A program made the position numbers and the translations under genes. This document shows, piece by piece, positions 24,637 to 31,841 of a stretch of DNA of 52,568 bases. Position 1 is the stretch's first letter; every line of letters starts with the position of its first letter. Below the pieces are notes generated by a model. The model was not told the DNA's origin and made no database searches. It saw only the letters and a list, made by a program, of their open reading frames with translations. Source of the stretch: Ruminococcus sp. (GTDB taxonomy: Bacteria > Bacillota > Clostridia > Oscillospirales > Ruminococcaceae); NCBI GenBank assembly GCA_017475555.1, contig JAFVFL010000015.1, forward strand, positions 1 through 52,568, read 5' to 3'.

Positions 24637-25746
24637 CTATTTATTATTTTCTTTCCTTGTCCTTCTGTTATAGTTTATTGTATATATCTTGTCTATTACT
24701 GCACTGACTGCCCGTCCCTTGTTGCGGCTGACAAATCTCCACAGCAGGAATATCAGCAGAAGTGCTGTGAGCACCGGAGGGATAAACAGCAGCCTGCGGA
24801 TCATATACAGCGTGCTGAGCCTGTATTCCGTTATCCGTGAGGCATTCTCCCACCACGGCATGACCATCGGCATATCATTTACTGCATACCTCCACCGCCC
24901 CCTGAACGCCTTTGCAAGCACTCCCGGCTCAAAGCGTCCTGTATTGTCAACTACCGAAAAGCTGTCCTTATACTGCCCCTTAAAGTAATTCTGAAGTGCA
25001 TTCAGGGTAAAATTTTCCACCGGGTCGGGAGAAATGCACTCATAGACCGTTACCTTATCAAAGCCGCCGGAGGCTGTCCCGTCATCGGATCCGGAATTTG
25101 CCGGTACAGCTCTTGAAGCACCCTCATAGCTGATATACGCCCTCGGTGCTTCGCCTGCACAATTTCTTTCAGCCTTGGTGGAGGGAGTGTCGATAACACC
25201 GGAAATATAGAACTTCACGCCGTTTATGTACATATTCATGCCCGAAACTCTGTCCGAGCCGTAAAGCGACCACGCAAGCGATCTGTCAATGACCGCTCCG
25301 TCCTGCATAATATCGTTCTCCGTAAAGTATGCTCCGTCGATCAGGTCGAAATCCCGGAAAAGGAAGAAATCTCCGCCTGCCGCAGTTATCTCAGCCTCCG
25401 CACGCCCCATAGTGTCACATCTTACAGTCGCCGTACCTGCCGGAGCACTGTATGCGTCCGGGATAAGCTCAACGCCCTCCTCCGGAACGACCGAAACGTT
25501 CTTCAGCTCTGTCAGCAGGGTATTTCTCACACCGGCTGCCATAGACTCCGTAAACCCGGAATCCTCGGTCAGATATACGCTTATCTGCCTGCACCCGCCG
25601 CTGCTGTCCCACCTGTCTGCGGCGAAATTATAGCTCTGTGCTTCTGCTGCCGCCCTGCCTGCCCCGGTAAGTATCAGTATCCCGGCGACCGACAGTGCAT
25701 TCACACCAGCTGCGGCTGCGTGCCATAGCCTGAATTTATATCTCAT
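24637..25746 (-). CDS. MacB-like periplasmic-core protein, half-size permease without ATPase
   Basis: 369 residues: a membrane segment at 9-30 (AAAAGVNALSVAGILILTGA), a large extracytoplasmic domain (about 35-310) resembling the MacB/FtsX periplasmic core (SVVPEEGVEL, AVIDRSLAWSLYGSDRVSGM, INGVKFYISGVID), then one membrane segment (RRLLFIPPVLTALLLIFLLW) and a basic tail. Full MacB-type permeases have four membrane helices and an ATPase. This keeps only TM1, core and one helix. It sits between an HlyD-like adaptor gene (21 nt gap) and the solute-binding protein gene (12 nt gap), so it likely assembles with the adaptor. Confidence 0.6.
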   Translation of the reverse strand: MRYKFRLWHAAAAGVNALSVAGILILTGAGRAAAEAQSYNFAADRWDSSGGCRQISVYLTEDSGFTESMAAGVRNTLLTELKNVSVVPEEGVELIPDAYSAPAGTATVRCDTMGRAEAEITAAGGDFFLFRDFDLIDGAYFTENDIMQDGAVIDRSLAWSLYGSDRVSGMNMYINGVKFYISGVIDTPSTKAERNCAGEAPRAYISYEGASRAVPANSGSDDGTASGGFDKVTVYECISPDPVENFTLNALQNYFKGQYKDSFSVVDNTGRFEPGVLAKAFRGRWRYAVNDMPMVMPWWENASRITEYRLSTLYMIRRLLFIPPVLTALLLIFLLWRFVSRNKGRAVSAVIDKIYTINYNRRTRKENNK

Positions 25747-25767
25747 ATCTCACCGCCCCTGCTATCC

Positions 25768-27555
25768 TCAGTTGTCCTTCATTCTCACCTGGTCTTTAGG
25801 TGAAACGGGCTTGCTTGCAGCAGTGATAACATAGTCATTTGCAGTTATCGCACCCTGTACGGCACTTGAAGTCTCATCTGAAACGATTACCTCAACATTC
25901 ACTCTCTGAGCGTAATAGCGGTTTCCGAGAGGTGAGCTTTTTGAGGTGACTGTCAGGACGAAATATCCGTCCTTGTCCTGATATACTGCACTTTTCGGTA
26001 CGATACAGTCGTAATTCCCACTGCCGCATGGTATCGAAAGGTCAAGATTTGTCCCGGACTCAACATCACCGGTAACCTCAAAGACAAGTATCCTGTTCTT
26101 CGAGCCTGATACTGTATCATTCTTTATGTCCGTAAGGACTGCCTGTACATTGCCGTTCCAGTTGTTTACGACCTCTGCCTCAGTTCCCTTTTTGAGCTTC
26201 TTGGACTTTTCTGCGTCAACAGTTACCCTTACAGTATAGCCCTCATCGGCGATATCTATTGAAGCGAGCGGTGAATCAGGGACTGTAGTATCTCCCGGCT
26301 GCACCATGACAGAGCTGACAACACCGCTGTATTTCGAGGTTATCTCGGTTATATCGCTGTCATTTTTCAGCTTCTCTATCTTTTCCTTCTGCTTATCAAT
26401 AGCCTTTTTCTGAGCCTCAAGGTCGAGCTTGTCAAGCTGCGACTGATGCTCATTATCGGTCTGGGTCTTTTTCAGCGATGAGATAAGCTCATCAAGTGCT
26501 CTCTGCTTTGCAGTTACGTCCTCATTGAGTGCATCAAGGCTCATCGTTTCTCCGCTTGAAAGTGAGTCCTCATACGCCGATATCTGTGCAGTCAGCCAGT
26601 CTATCTCGTTCTCACAGTCCGTAAGCTGGGAAACAAGCTCTCCCCTCAGCCAGTATTTATAGTTGTCATACTCAGTTTTTGCTGCATCGTATGCAGCTTT
26701 CTTGTCCTCAGCGTCAAGCCGTGCAGCTTCAAGCTCCTCCTCTGTAACAGCAGCAGCACTTTCCTCTTCCGGCTCCTCAGCGTCAGTCTGACCTCCGCCT
26801 ATCGCCGCAAGCATTGCTGTATATATCTGCTGGGCAGCTGTATACTCGCTTTCCGCACCTGTCACCTTGTTTTTGCTCATTATAAGGTCACCGCTGTAAT
26901 CAGCCGGGGCTGCCGAATATTCGTCCATATCTATGGCAGATATCGTGCTTTGCAGCTTGGTCTGGAGCTTTGTCTGGTACGCAAGAGAGGACTTGTTGTT
27001 GTTGTAATCATTCTTCGCAGCCTGCACATTTCCCTGATTGTTCGCAGCTGCGTCACGCCTTGCGATCGCAGTATTCAGATCAGCTCTTGCATTGTTTATC
27101 GCCTGATTTTCAGACGAATAGTCCGCAGCGACCGCAAGCTGTGCCTTCTGATATGCAAGCTCAAGCTCGTCAAGTGCGTCCTGTGCGGCTGAAAGCTCGG
27201 CATTTTCCTCAGAGGATACAGTAAAGAGCACGTCGCCCTTGCTGACCTCCTTGCCGGTCTTGACCATGATCGTATCTATCACCAGATTGCTCTCAACAGT
27301 CACGTCATAGACCTGGTTCGACTCCACGATACCGCTCCCCCGCACACGCTCTGTCAGCTTTCCGGAGGTCGCCCTCTCCGTTGATATCTCAGCAAGCGAC
27401 CTGTTGAGTATAGTATTCGAGAAAAATGTAAGCACGAGCAGCACTGCAAGGAAGATTATAAGTATAGTTTTTACTATTTCACGCCTTTTTCCGGGGTCAC
27501 GCTCTTTTTCATCGCTGCCCTTTATCTCGTCCGGCTGTTTTATATTTTCGTTCAT
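25768..27555 (-). CDS. HlyD/MacA-like membrane fusion (adaptor) protein
   Basis: 595 residues: cytoplasmic N-terminus, one membrane segment (about 31-48, ILIIFLAVLLVLTFFSN), a beta-barrel/lipoyl half (GSGIVESNQVYDVTVESNLVIDTIMVKTGKEVSKGDVLFTV), a very long alpha-helical hairpin (about 115-405, Ala/Glu/Lys/Gln-rich, with an acidic tip near EEPEEESAA), the second lipoyl half (SGVVSSVMVQPGDTTV) and a beta-barrel. In Gram-positives such adaptors work with MacB-type exporters. Here the neighbours are sugar-type permeases and a MacB-like half permease, so its partner is unclear. GGGAGTGA precedes the start. Confidence 0.85.
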   Translation of the reverse strand: MNENIKQPDEIKGSDEKERDPGKRREIVKTILIIFLAVLLVLTFFSNTILNRSLAEISTERATSGKLTERVRGSGIVESNQVYDVTVESNLVIDTIMVKTGKEVSKGDVLFTVSSEENAELSAAQDALDELELAYQKAQLAVAADYSSENQAINNARADLNTAIARRDAAANNQGNVQAAKNDYNNNKSSLAYQTKLQTKLQSTISAIDMDEYSAAPADYSGDLIMSKNKVTGAESEYTAAQQIYTAMLAAIGGGQTDAEEPEEESAAAVTEEELEAARLDAEDKKAAYDAAKTEYDNYKYWLRGELVSQLTDCENEIDWLTAQISAYEDSLSSGETMSLDALNEDVTAKQRALDELISSLKKTQTDNEHQSQLDKLDLEAQKKAIDKQKEKIEKLKNDSDITEITSKYSGVVSSVMVQPGDTTVPDSPLASIDIADEGYTVRVTVDAEKSKKLKKGTEAEVVNNWNGNVQAVLTDIKNDTVSGSKNRILVFEVTGDVESGTNLDLSIPCGSGNYDCIVPKSAVYQDKDGYFVLTVTSKSSPLGNRYYAQRVNVEVIVSDETSSAVQGAITANDYVITAASKPVSPKDQVRMKDN

Positions 27556-27588
27556 ATGCTCACTCCCAGATATATAATAATTTGCGGA

Positions 27589-28530
27589 TCAGCCCTTGAT
27601 ACCGCCGGAATATGTCATTCCCTCGACAAGATAATCCTCACCGTAGAGGAACATCAGTATCGTCGGCACCATGTACACCACTCCGACCGCAAAGGCAAGC
27701 CCGATATCACCGGTATTTATCTGCGACAGGAACACCGAAAGCGGGTGCATTGCGGAATCCTTCAACAGCACGAGCGGCTGCTCGACCATGTTCCAGTAGT
27801 CAATGAACACGAGCATTGCTATCGAAACGAGTGCTCCCTTGCACAGCGGAAGGTATATCCTTGTAAGTATCTGAAATTCCCCTGCCCCGTCAAGCTTTGC
27901 GGCTTCGACATATGACACCGGTATTCTCCGCATGACCTTTGTCAACAGGAAAATACTGAACGGGGAGAATATTCCCGGCAGGATTATAGCCCACCTTGTA
28001 TTGAGGAGCTGGAATTTCTCGGCTGTTATATGGAAGCCCTCGAAATGCAGCCTGAAAAGATTAAGCTTCTCTGCAACGAGAAAATTCGGTACAAGAGTTA
28101 CCTGATACGGCATTATCATCAGAATTATGTAGGTGAAGAAGATCATGCCCTTTATTTTGCCCGGATATCTCGAAAGCCCGTAGGAGGTGAGTATCGCAAT
28201 GAGAAGCTGGAAAAATGTTATCGGAACTGTCAGCATCACGGAGTTCCAGAATTTCAGCAGGTAATCCGGACTTTTGAAAAGTACCGCCTTATACTGGTCG
28301 AACGTCACCTTGTCCGGTATGAATTTCAGGTTCACTCCGTCTGATATATAGGTCTTGTTGTCCTCTGTCATATTGCTCAGCATTGCACCGTAATTGGCAG
28401 ATATCTCGCTCGACGTCATAAAGGAATTTGCAATAGTAAGCACAGTCGGCATGAGAAACATTACTGCAGCAAATGCAGCAAAAATAGTCACAAAGGTATT
28501 GAAAAGTCTTGTTTTCTGCTTTCTTGTCAT
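27589..28530 (-). CDS. Sugar ABC transporter permease, MalG type
   Basis: A 313-residue membrane protein with six hydrophobic segments and a large extracytoplasmic loop after TM1. The EAA motif that contacts the ATPase is seen as EAAKLDGAGEFQILTRIYLP (about residues 210-230). It forms a heterodimer with the MalF-type protein encoded directly upstream, whose gene overlaps by one base. No MalK-type ATPase is in the operon. Many Firmicutes use one shared MsmK-like ATPase encoded elsewhere. Confidence 0.9.
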   Translation of the reverse strand: MTRKQKTRLFNTFVTIFAAFAAVMFLMPTVLTIANSFMTSSEISANYGAMLSNMTEDNKTYISDGVNLKFIPDKVTFDQYKAVLFKSPDYLLKFWNSVMLTVPITFFQLLIAILTSYGLSRYPGKIKGMIFFTYIILMIMPYQVTLVPNFLVAEKLNLFRLHFEGFHITAEKFQLLNTRWAIILPGIFSPFSIFLLTKVMRRIPVSYVEAAKLDGAGEFQILTRIYLPLCKGALVSIAMLVFIDYWNMVEQPLVLLKDSAMHPLSVFLSQINTGDIGLAFAVGVVYMVPTILMFLYGEDYLVEGMTYSGGIKG

Positions 28531-29414
28531 CAGCCTTCCACATCCTTTCCGAAGATGTTTTCGGCGATGAGGAGTATCGCAATTATGACTATCATCACAA
28601 GCGAAAACAGGACTGCTGCTGCTGAAAGCTTCTGGTAATCGAGGCTGTTGAAGGTGTTGTTCATGAAATGCTGGAGCATATACATCTTATCGAACGGATA
28701 ATCACCTGTAAGCAGGTACACCTCACGGAATATCTTGAAGGAATTGATAAGTGAGAGTATCAGTACAAAAAGTATCGTCGGTGAGAGATATCTCAGCTTT
28801 ATGTGGAAGAACTGGTACCACTTCCCTGCACCCTCAAGCTCTGCGACCTCGATGATATCCCTCGGTATACCGGCAAGAGCCGACATGAAAAGTATCATAT
28901 TGTACCCGATGTTCTTCCATAGGAACATCATTATTATAATGAGCTGTCCGTGTGAGGATTTCATCCAGTCTATGCCTGTCCCGCCGAAGTGCTCAATGAT
29001 CTGGTTCAGAGTACCGTGCGTATGGAACAGTACCTGCCACACAAGGACGACCGACGCTGTAGGCACCATAAGAGGACTCAGAAAGAACGTCCGGAATACA
29101 CTTCTTCCGGGGATATTCCTGTCAAGCAGGACAGCAAGTCCGAGCGACAGAACAAGTGCGAGCGGTACGGAAACAAGCGAGAAAACAGCAGTATTCTTTG
29201 CCGCTCTCAGGAATGCGACAGTAGTAAAGAGCTTTTTGTAATTCGCAAGTCCGACAAATTCATGCATGACCGGGTTATTGATGAGCGAATAATATATTAC
29301 TATCCCGAACGGGATAAGAAAGAATACAAGGACACCGATCACGCTTGGCAGCAGACACAGATCGCTGAATATCCTCTCTCCTCTTCTGCCGCACTGATCT
29401 CTGAGTCGTTTCAT
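28530..29414 (-). CDS. Sugar ABC transporter permease, MalF type
   Basis: A 294-residue membrane protein, first gene of the operon. Six hydrophobic segments and the EAA loop EVAELEGAGKWYQFFHIKLR (about 192-211) identify a MalF/UgpA-type permease. It starts MKRLRDQCGRRGERIF, and AGAGGTG precedes the ATG. Together with the MalG-type protein and the 808-residue binding protein it should form a carbohydrate importer. The upstream region is AT-rich, but I could not pick one convincing promoter. Confidence 0.9.
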   Translation of the reverse strand: MKRLRDQCGRRGERIFSDLCLLPSVIGVLVFFLIPFGIVIYYSLINNPVMHEFVGLANYKKLFTTVAFLRAAKNTAVFSLVSVPLALVLSLGLAVLLDRNIPGRSVFRTFFLSPLMVPTASVVLVWQVLFHTHGTLNQIIEHFGGTGIDWMKSSHGQLIIIMMFLWKNIGYNMILFMSALAGIPRDIIEVAELEGAGKWYQFFHIKLRYLSPTILFVLILSLINSFKIFREVYLLTGDYPFDKMYMLQHFMNNTFNSLDYQKLSAAAVLFSLVMIVIIAILLIAENIFGKDVEG

Positions 29415-29954
29415 TGAAACACCTCTTTTGAAATTGATTACAAATATTACAGTTTTTATATTACAGGCTTTTTCAAAGGCTCCTATATATAAGTGATTTT
29501 AAAGGGCAAAAAAGACGATGCCCGGAGAAATTTTTTTATTTTAACTTTTATCCCTTTATATCATGATCCGGAATATCCGCCGAAATACAGGGATATAGCT
29601 GATATACAGCTCCTACATTTAAACATTCGATGCAGCAGCATTTTTTCAGACTTTGTTGCACATGGTTAACAAATCGTCTTATCCGGAAGAATTTGTGTAG
29701 CTTTGTGTTGTGTGTACTAATTTCATTAATACATCCCATATACACATGATATCACATTGTTTATTGTTTGTCAAGACCCTGAAGAATTTTTTTCTGATAA
29801 ATATAACGAACCCGAACGTGAAAATGTGACACGCCTTTCATGAACAACAACATATTTATTTTTCTGTCAATTATGGCTATTTGTGAAGTTTTACCACAGA
29901 GCCTCTTATTTAAACACGATTTATTGTTGGATATGACTGTTTTTAAAAAAGCAC
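29415..29954. other. AT-rich intergenic region, no gene seen
   Basis: About 540 bp between the minus-strand transporter operon and the tRNA promoter. Short minus-strand reading frames (65 and 83 codons, near 29548-29745 and 29761-30012) lack ribosome binding sites, and the second runs into the tRNA promoter, so I do not call them. The operon promoter must lie near 29430-29510, where several AT-rich -10-like sequences occur. No repeats or strong hairpins are visible. Confidence 0.5.
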
Positions 29955-29983
29955 TTGACTTTTTTGTGCGGCTGTGATATAAT
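29955..29983 (+). promoter_or_regulatory. Promoter of the tRNA-Gly/tRNA-Arg unit
   Basis: TTGACT (29955-29960), 17-bp spacer, TATAAT (29978-29983), 30 nt before the tRNA-Gly gene. Confidence 0.85.
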
Positions 29984-30013
29984 TTTATCTGTTGAAACGG
30001 CATAGGAAACATT

Positions 30014-30087
<74 letters not shown>

Positions 30088-30118
30088 TATTTTTGTCTTC
30101 ACGGACAATATTTTTAAT

Positions 30119-30195
30119 GCGCCTTTAACTCAGCTGGATAGAGTAACTGCCTTCTAAGCAGTAAGCCGCTGGTTCGAATCCAGCAAGGCGCGCCA
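30119..30195 (+). tRNA. tRNA-Arg (anticodon TCT)
   Basis: A 77-nt cloverleaf with acceptor GCGCCTT/AAGGCGC, anticodon stem ACTGC/GCAGT with loop CTTCTAA (anticodon TCT, reading AGA/AGG), T arm GCTGGTTCGAATCCAGC, discriminator G and encoded CCA. It lies 31 nt after tRNA-Gly, probably in the same transcript. Confidence 0.96.
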
Positions 30196-30197
30196 TT

Positions 30198-30255
30198 CCG
30201 AAGCCTCCGTTATGGCTTTACCAACAGCTGCGTAATGGGGACTTCGTTTTTATTT
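30198..30255 (+). terminator. Probable terminator after tRNA-Arg
   Basis: CGAAG (30199-30203) pairs with CTTCG (30242-30246). The stem extends inward to about 14 positions with one mismatch and two G-T pairs, followed by TTTTTATTT. Confidence 0.6.
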
Positions 30256-30256
30256 A

Positions 30257-30285
30257 TTGATCTGTGTTCTGTATTCCCGTATATG
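30257..30285 (+). promoter_or_regulatory. Possible promoter of tRNA-His
   Basis: TTGATC (30257-30262), 17-bp spacer, TATATG (30280-30285), 11 nt before the mature tRNA-His and just after the preceding terminator. Matches are moderate, and read-through from tRNA-Arg is the alternative. Confidence 0.45.
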
Positions 30286-30296
30286 GCCCGTATATG

Positions 30297-30373
30297 GTAG
30301 GTGTAGCTTAGCTGGTTAAAGCGTCGGATTGTGGTCCCGAAGACCGTGGGTTCGAATCCCATCTCCTACCCCA
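30297..30373 (+). tRNA. tRNA-His (anticodon GTG)
   Basis: A 77-nt cloverleaf with anticodon loop TTGTGGT (anticodon GTG), T arm GTGGGTTCGAATCCCAT, discriminator C and encoded CCA (30371-30373). The base before the acceptor (30296) is G, the genomically encoded G-1 expected for tRNA-His. There is a T-T mismatch at acceptor pair 6-67 and an A-C pair closing the anticodon loop, both mild oddities. Confidence 0.93.
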
Positions 30374-30381
30374 GAAGAATA

Positions 30382-30414
30382 GGCACTTTCGAGAGATCGA
30401 AGGTGCCTTTTTTT
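30382..30414 (+). terminator. Terminator of tRNA-His
   Basis: An 11-bp stem GGCACTTTCGA/TCGAAGGTGCC with one G-T pair and loop GAGA, followed by seven T (30408-30414). Confidence 0.88.
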
Positions 30415-30486
30415 GTCATTCTTTTCGTTAGTTTTCAAGAACCCGTTCAGTATCCAGAGGCAGCCGTATGCTGAGGCGTGCTGACA

Positions 30487-31251
30487 CTAAACAGACTCTA
30501 AATAAACAGCAATACCATCCTCGTCATTTGTGCCAATTACAATATCAGCAGCTTCCTTTACTTCATCTACTGCATTTCCCATTGCTATGCCGATCCCGGA
30601 CAATTTAAGCATTTCAATATCCGCATGATCGTCTCCAAAGGCTGTGATATCTGATACTTTGATCCCGCATTTATCGCAGATCATTTTAACAGCACTTTCC
30701 TTCGTTACGCCTTTTCTTGTGAATTTATACCAGAATCCGTCTGAGAATCTTATCATATCGCAATCAGCCAGGTGCCTTTCCAAAGCCCTCGCATTTTCAT
30801 CTTCAAAGATCTGCACGCAGATTTTCAAGGCTTCTCCAGAAAAATCTTTATAATCCGTCCAGATACTCTCACCCCAGCTTGTATCCGTCTTTGTAGGGTC
30901 AATTTTGTAATTCCAGTAATGCTTATCTATTGTATCAACGGTTATTTCAACATCATTCCCGCATACTGCCCTGAACGTTTGTATCAGCTCTTTCGTTCTT
31001 TCATTTGAAAAAACATTTTTGTTGATGTAATCATTACCGTATCTGATCAGTGCCCCCGCACTTGAGATCAGAATATCGGGCTCAATTTCTTTAAGAAACG
31101 AAAGGCAGTTTTGTTCGCTTCTTGAAGTAGATATGCCTATGGCATATCCCATTTTTTTACATTTCTTCAATGCTTCGACAGTCCTCGCTGATATCGTTTT
31201 ATCTGACCTCAGCAGAGTTCCGTCCAGATCAAATAATAATAGCTTTCTCAT
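30487..31251 (-). CDS. HAD-superfamily Cof-type phosphatase
   Basis: A 254-residue cytosolic hydrolase. Motif I LLFDLDGTLLRSD (catalytic Asp residues 8 and 10), motif II GISTSRS, a C2-type cap domain (about 80-180), the lysine motif KESAV and motif IV AFGDDHADIEMLKLSGIGIAMGNA are all present, which fits the IIB/Cof subfamily of sugar-phosphate or nucleotide phosphatases. Substrate unknown. GGAGATCAGG precedes the ATG. It lies 30 nt downstream of a small gene on the same strand, probably co-transcribed from the promoter at 31616-31644. Confidence 0.9.
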   Translation of the reverse strand: MRKLLLFDLDGTLLRSDKTISARTVEALKKCKKMGYAIGISTSRSEQNCLSFLKEIEPDILISSAGALIRYGNDYINKNVFSNERTKELIQTFRAVCGNDVEITVDTIDKHYWNYKIDPTKTDTSWGESIWTDYKDFSGEALKICVQIFEDENARALERHLADCDMIRFSDGFWYKFTRKGVTKESAVKMICDKCGIKVSDITAFGDDHADIEMLKLSGIGIAMGNAVDEVKEAADIVIGTNDEDGIAVYLESV

Positions 31252-31281
31252 ATCCTGATCTCCACAATATAGCTCCGGGTT

Positions 31282-31548
31282 TTACGAACAGCCAGATAAT
31301 GGCTCTGCAAGCGAAATACCCGGCACTGCCGGAATATCAATAAGCTCCGCCCAGAACTGCTTTGTGAAGCATTTTGCTCGGCACACTGCACCCGAATCGT
31401 CCCTGAACCATGACGGGACAGGAACACAATGGATCCGTGCAAACGTCATAAACAGATCGAGCTGTTCAAGCATCTGAACCGGTGAGTTCATCGGAGAGAT
31501 ATCCAGATAGTTCAGAACAGGCTCGCCGTTATATTTCAGTATTCTCAT
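31282..31548 (-). CDS. Small hypothetical protein, 88 residues
   Basis: It begins MRILKYNGEPVLNYLDISPM behind a GGGAGG ribosome binding site, which is why I prefer this start to the one 33 nt upstream. No signal peptide or membrane segment, and no recognised domain. It has aromatic- and proline-rich stretches (CVPVPSWFRDD, FTKQFWAEL). It sits between its promoter and the HAD phosphatase gene, suggesting a two-gene operon. Confidence 0.5.
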   Translation of the reverse strand: MRILKYNGEPVLNYLDISPMNSPVQMLEQLDLFMTFARIHCVPVPSWFRDDSGAVCRAKCFTKQFWAELIDIPAVPGISLAEPLSGCS

Positions 31549-31615
31549 AAGTATGCCTCCCTTGCCGCCGGTACTCCGCATTTATCAGTTTATTGGATCA
31601 GCAATGATTTTTTAT

Positions 31616-31644
31616 ATTTTATCATGACTGCTGCAAAATGTCAA
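31616..31644 (-). promoter_or_regulatory. Promoter of the small protein/HAD operon
   Basis: On the minus strand, perfect TTGACA (31639-31644), 17-bp spacer, TAAAAT (31616-31621), about 65 nt before the start codon. Confidence 0.8.
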
Positions 31645-31747
31645 GATATTTTTGTGCAATCTGAGCAATATGATTTATCACGTTCATAAATATGTGTGAA
31701 ATTCAGCAATTCAGACAGCGGAAAGGGCTTAATATTCCCAAAAAGAG

Positions 31748-31776
31748 TTGACAATCTTTATAAAATATGTTATAAT
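31748..31776 (+). promoter_or_regulatory. Promoter of the BspA-like dockerin protein
   Basis: Perfect TTGACA (31748-31753), 17-bp spacer, perfect TATAAT (31771-31776), giving a leader of about 58 nt. Confidence 0.88.
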
Positions 31777-31841
31777 TACCTAAAGCATCAGGTCAGGTGC
31801 TGACAACATACGCTTTTCTATTCGCCAAAGGAGGGTTGACT

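Noticed and set aside
29548..30012. Two short minus-strand reading frames in the AT-rich gap
   Set aside because: No ribosome binding sites, and the second overlaps the tRNA promoter. Composition is non-coding.
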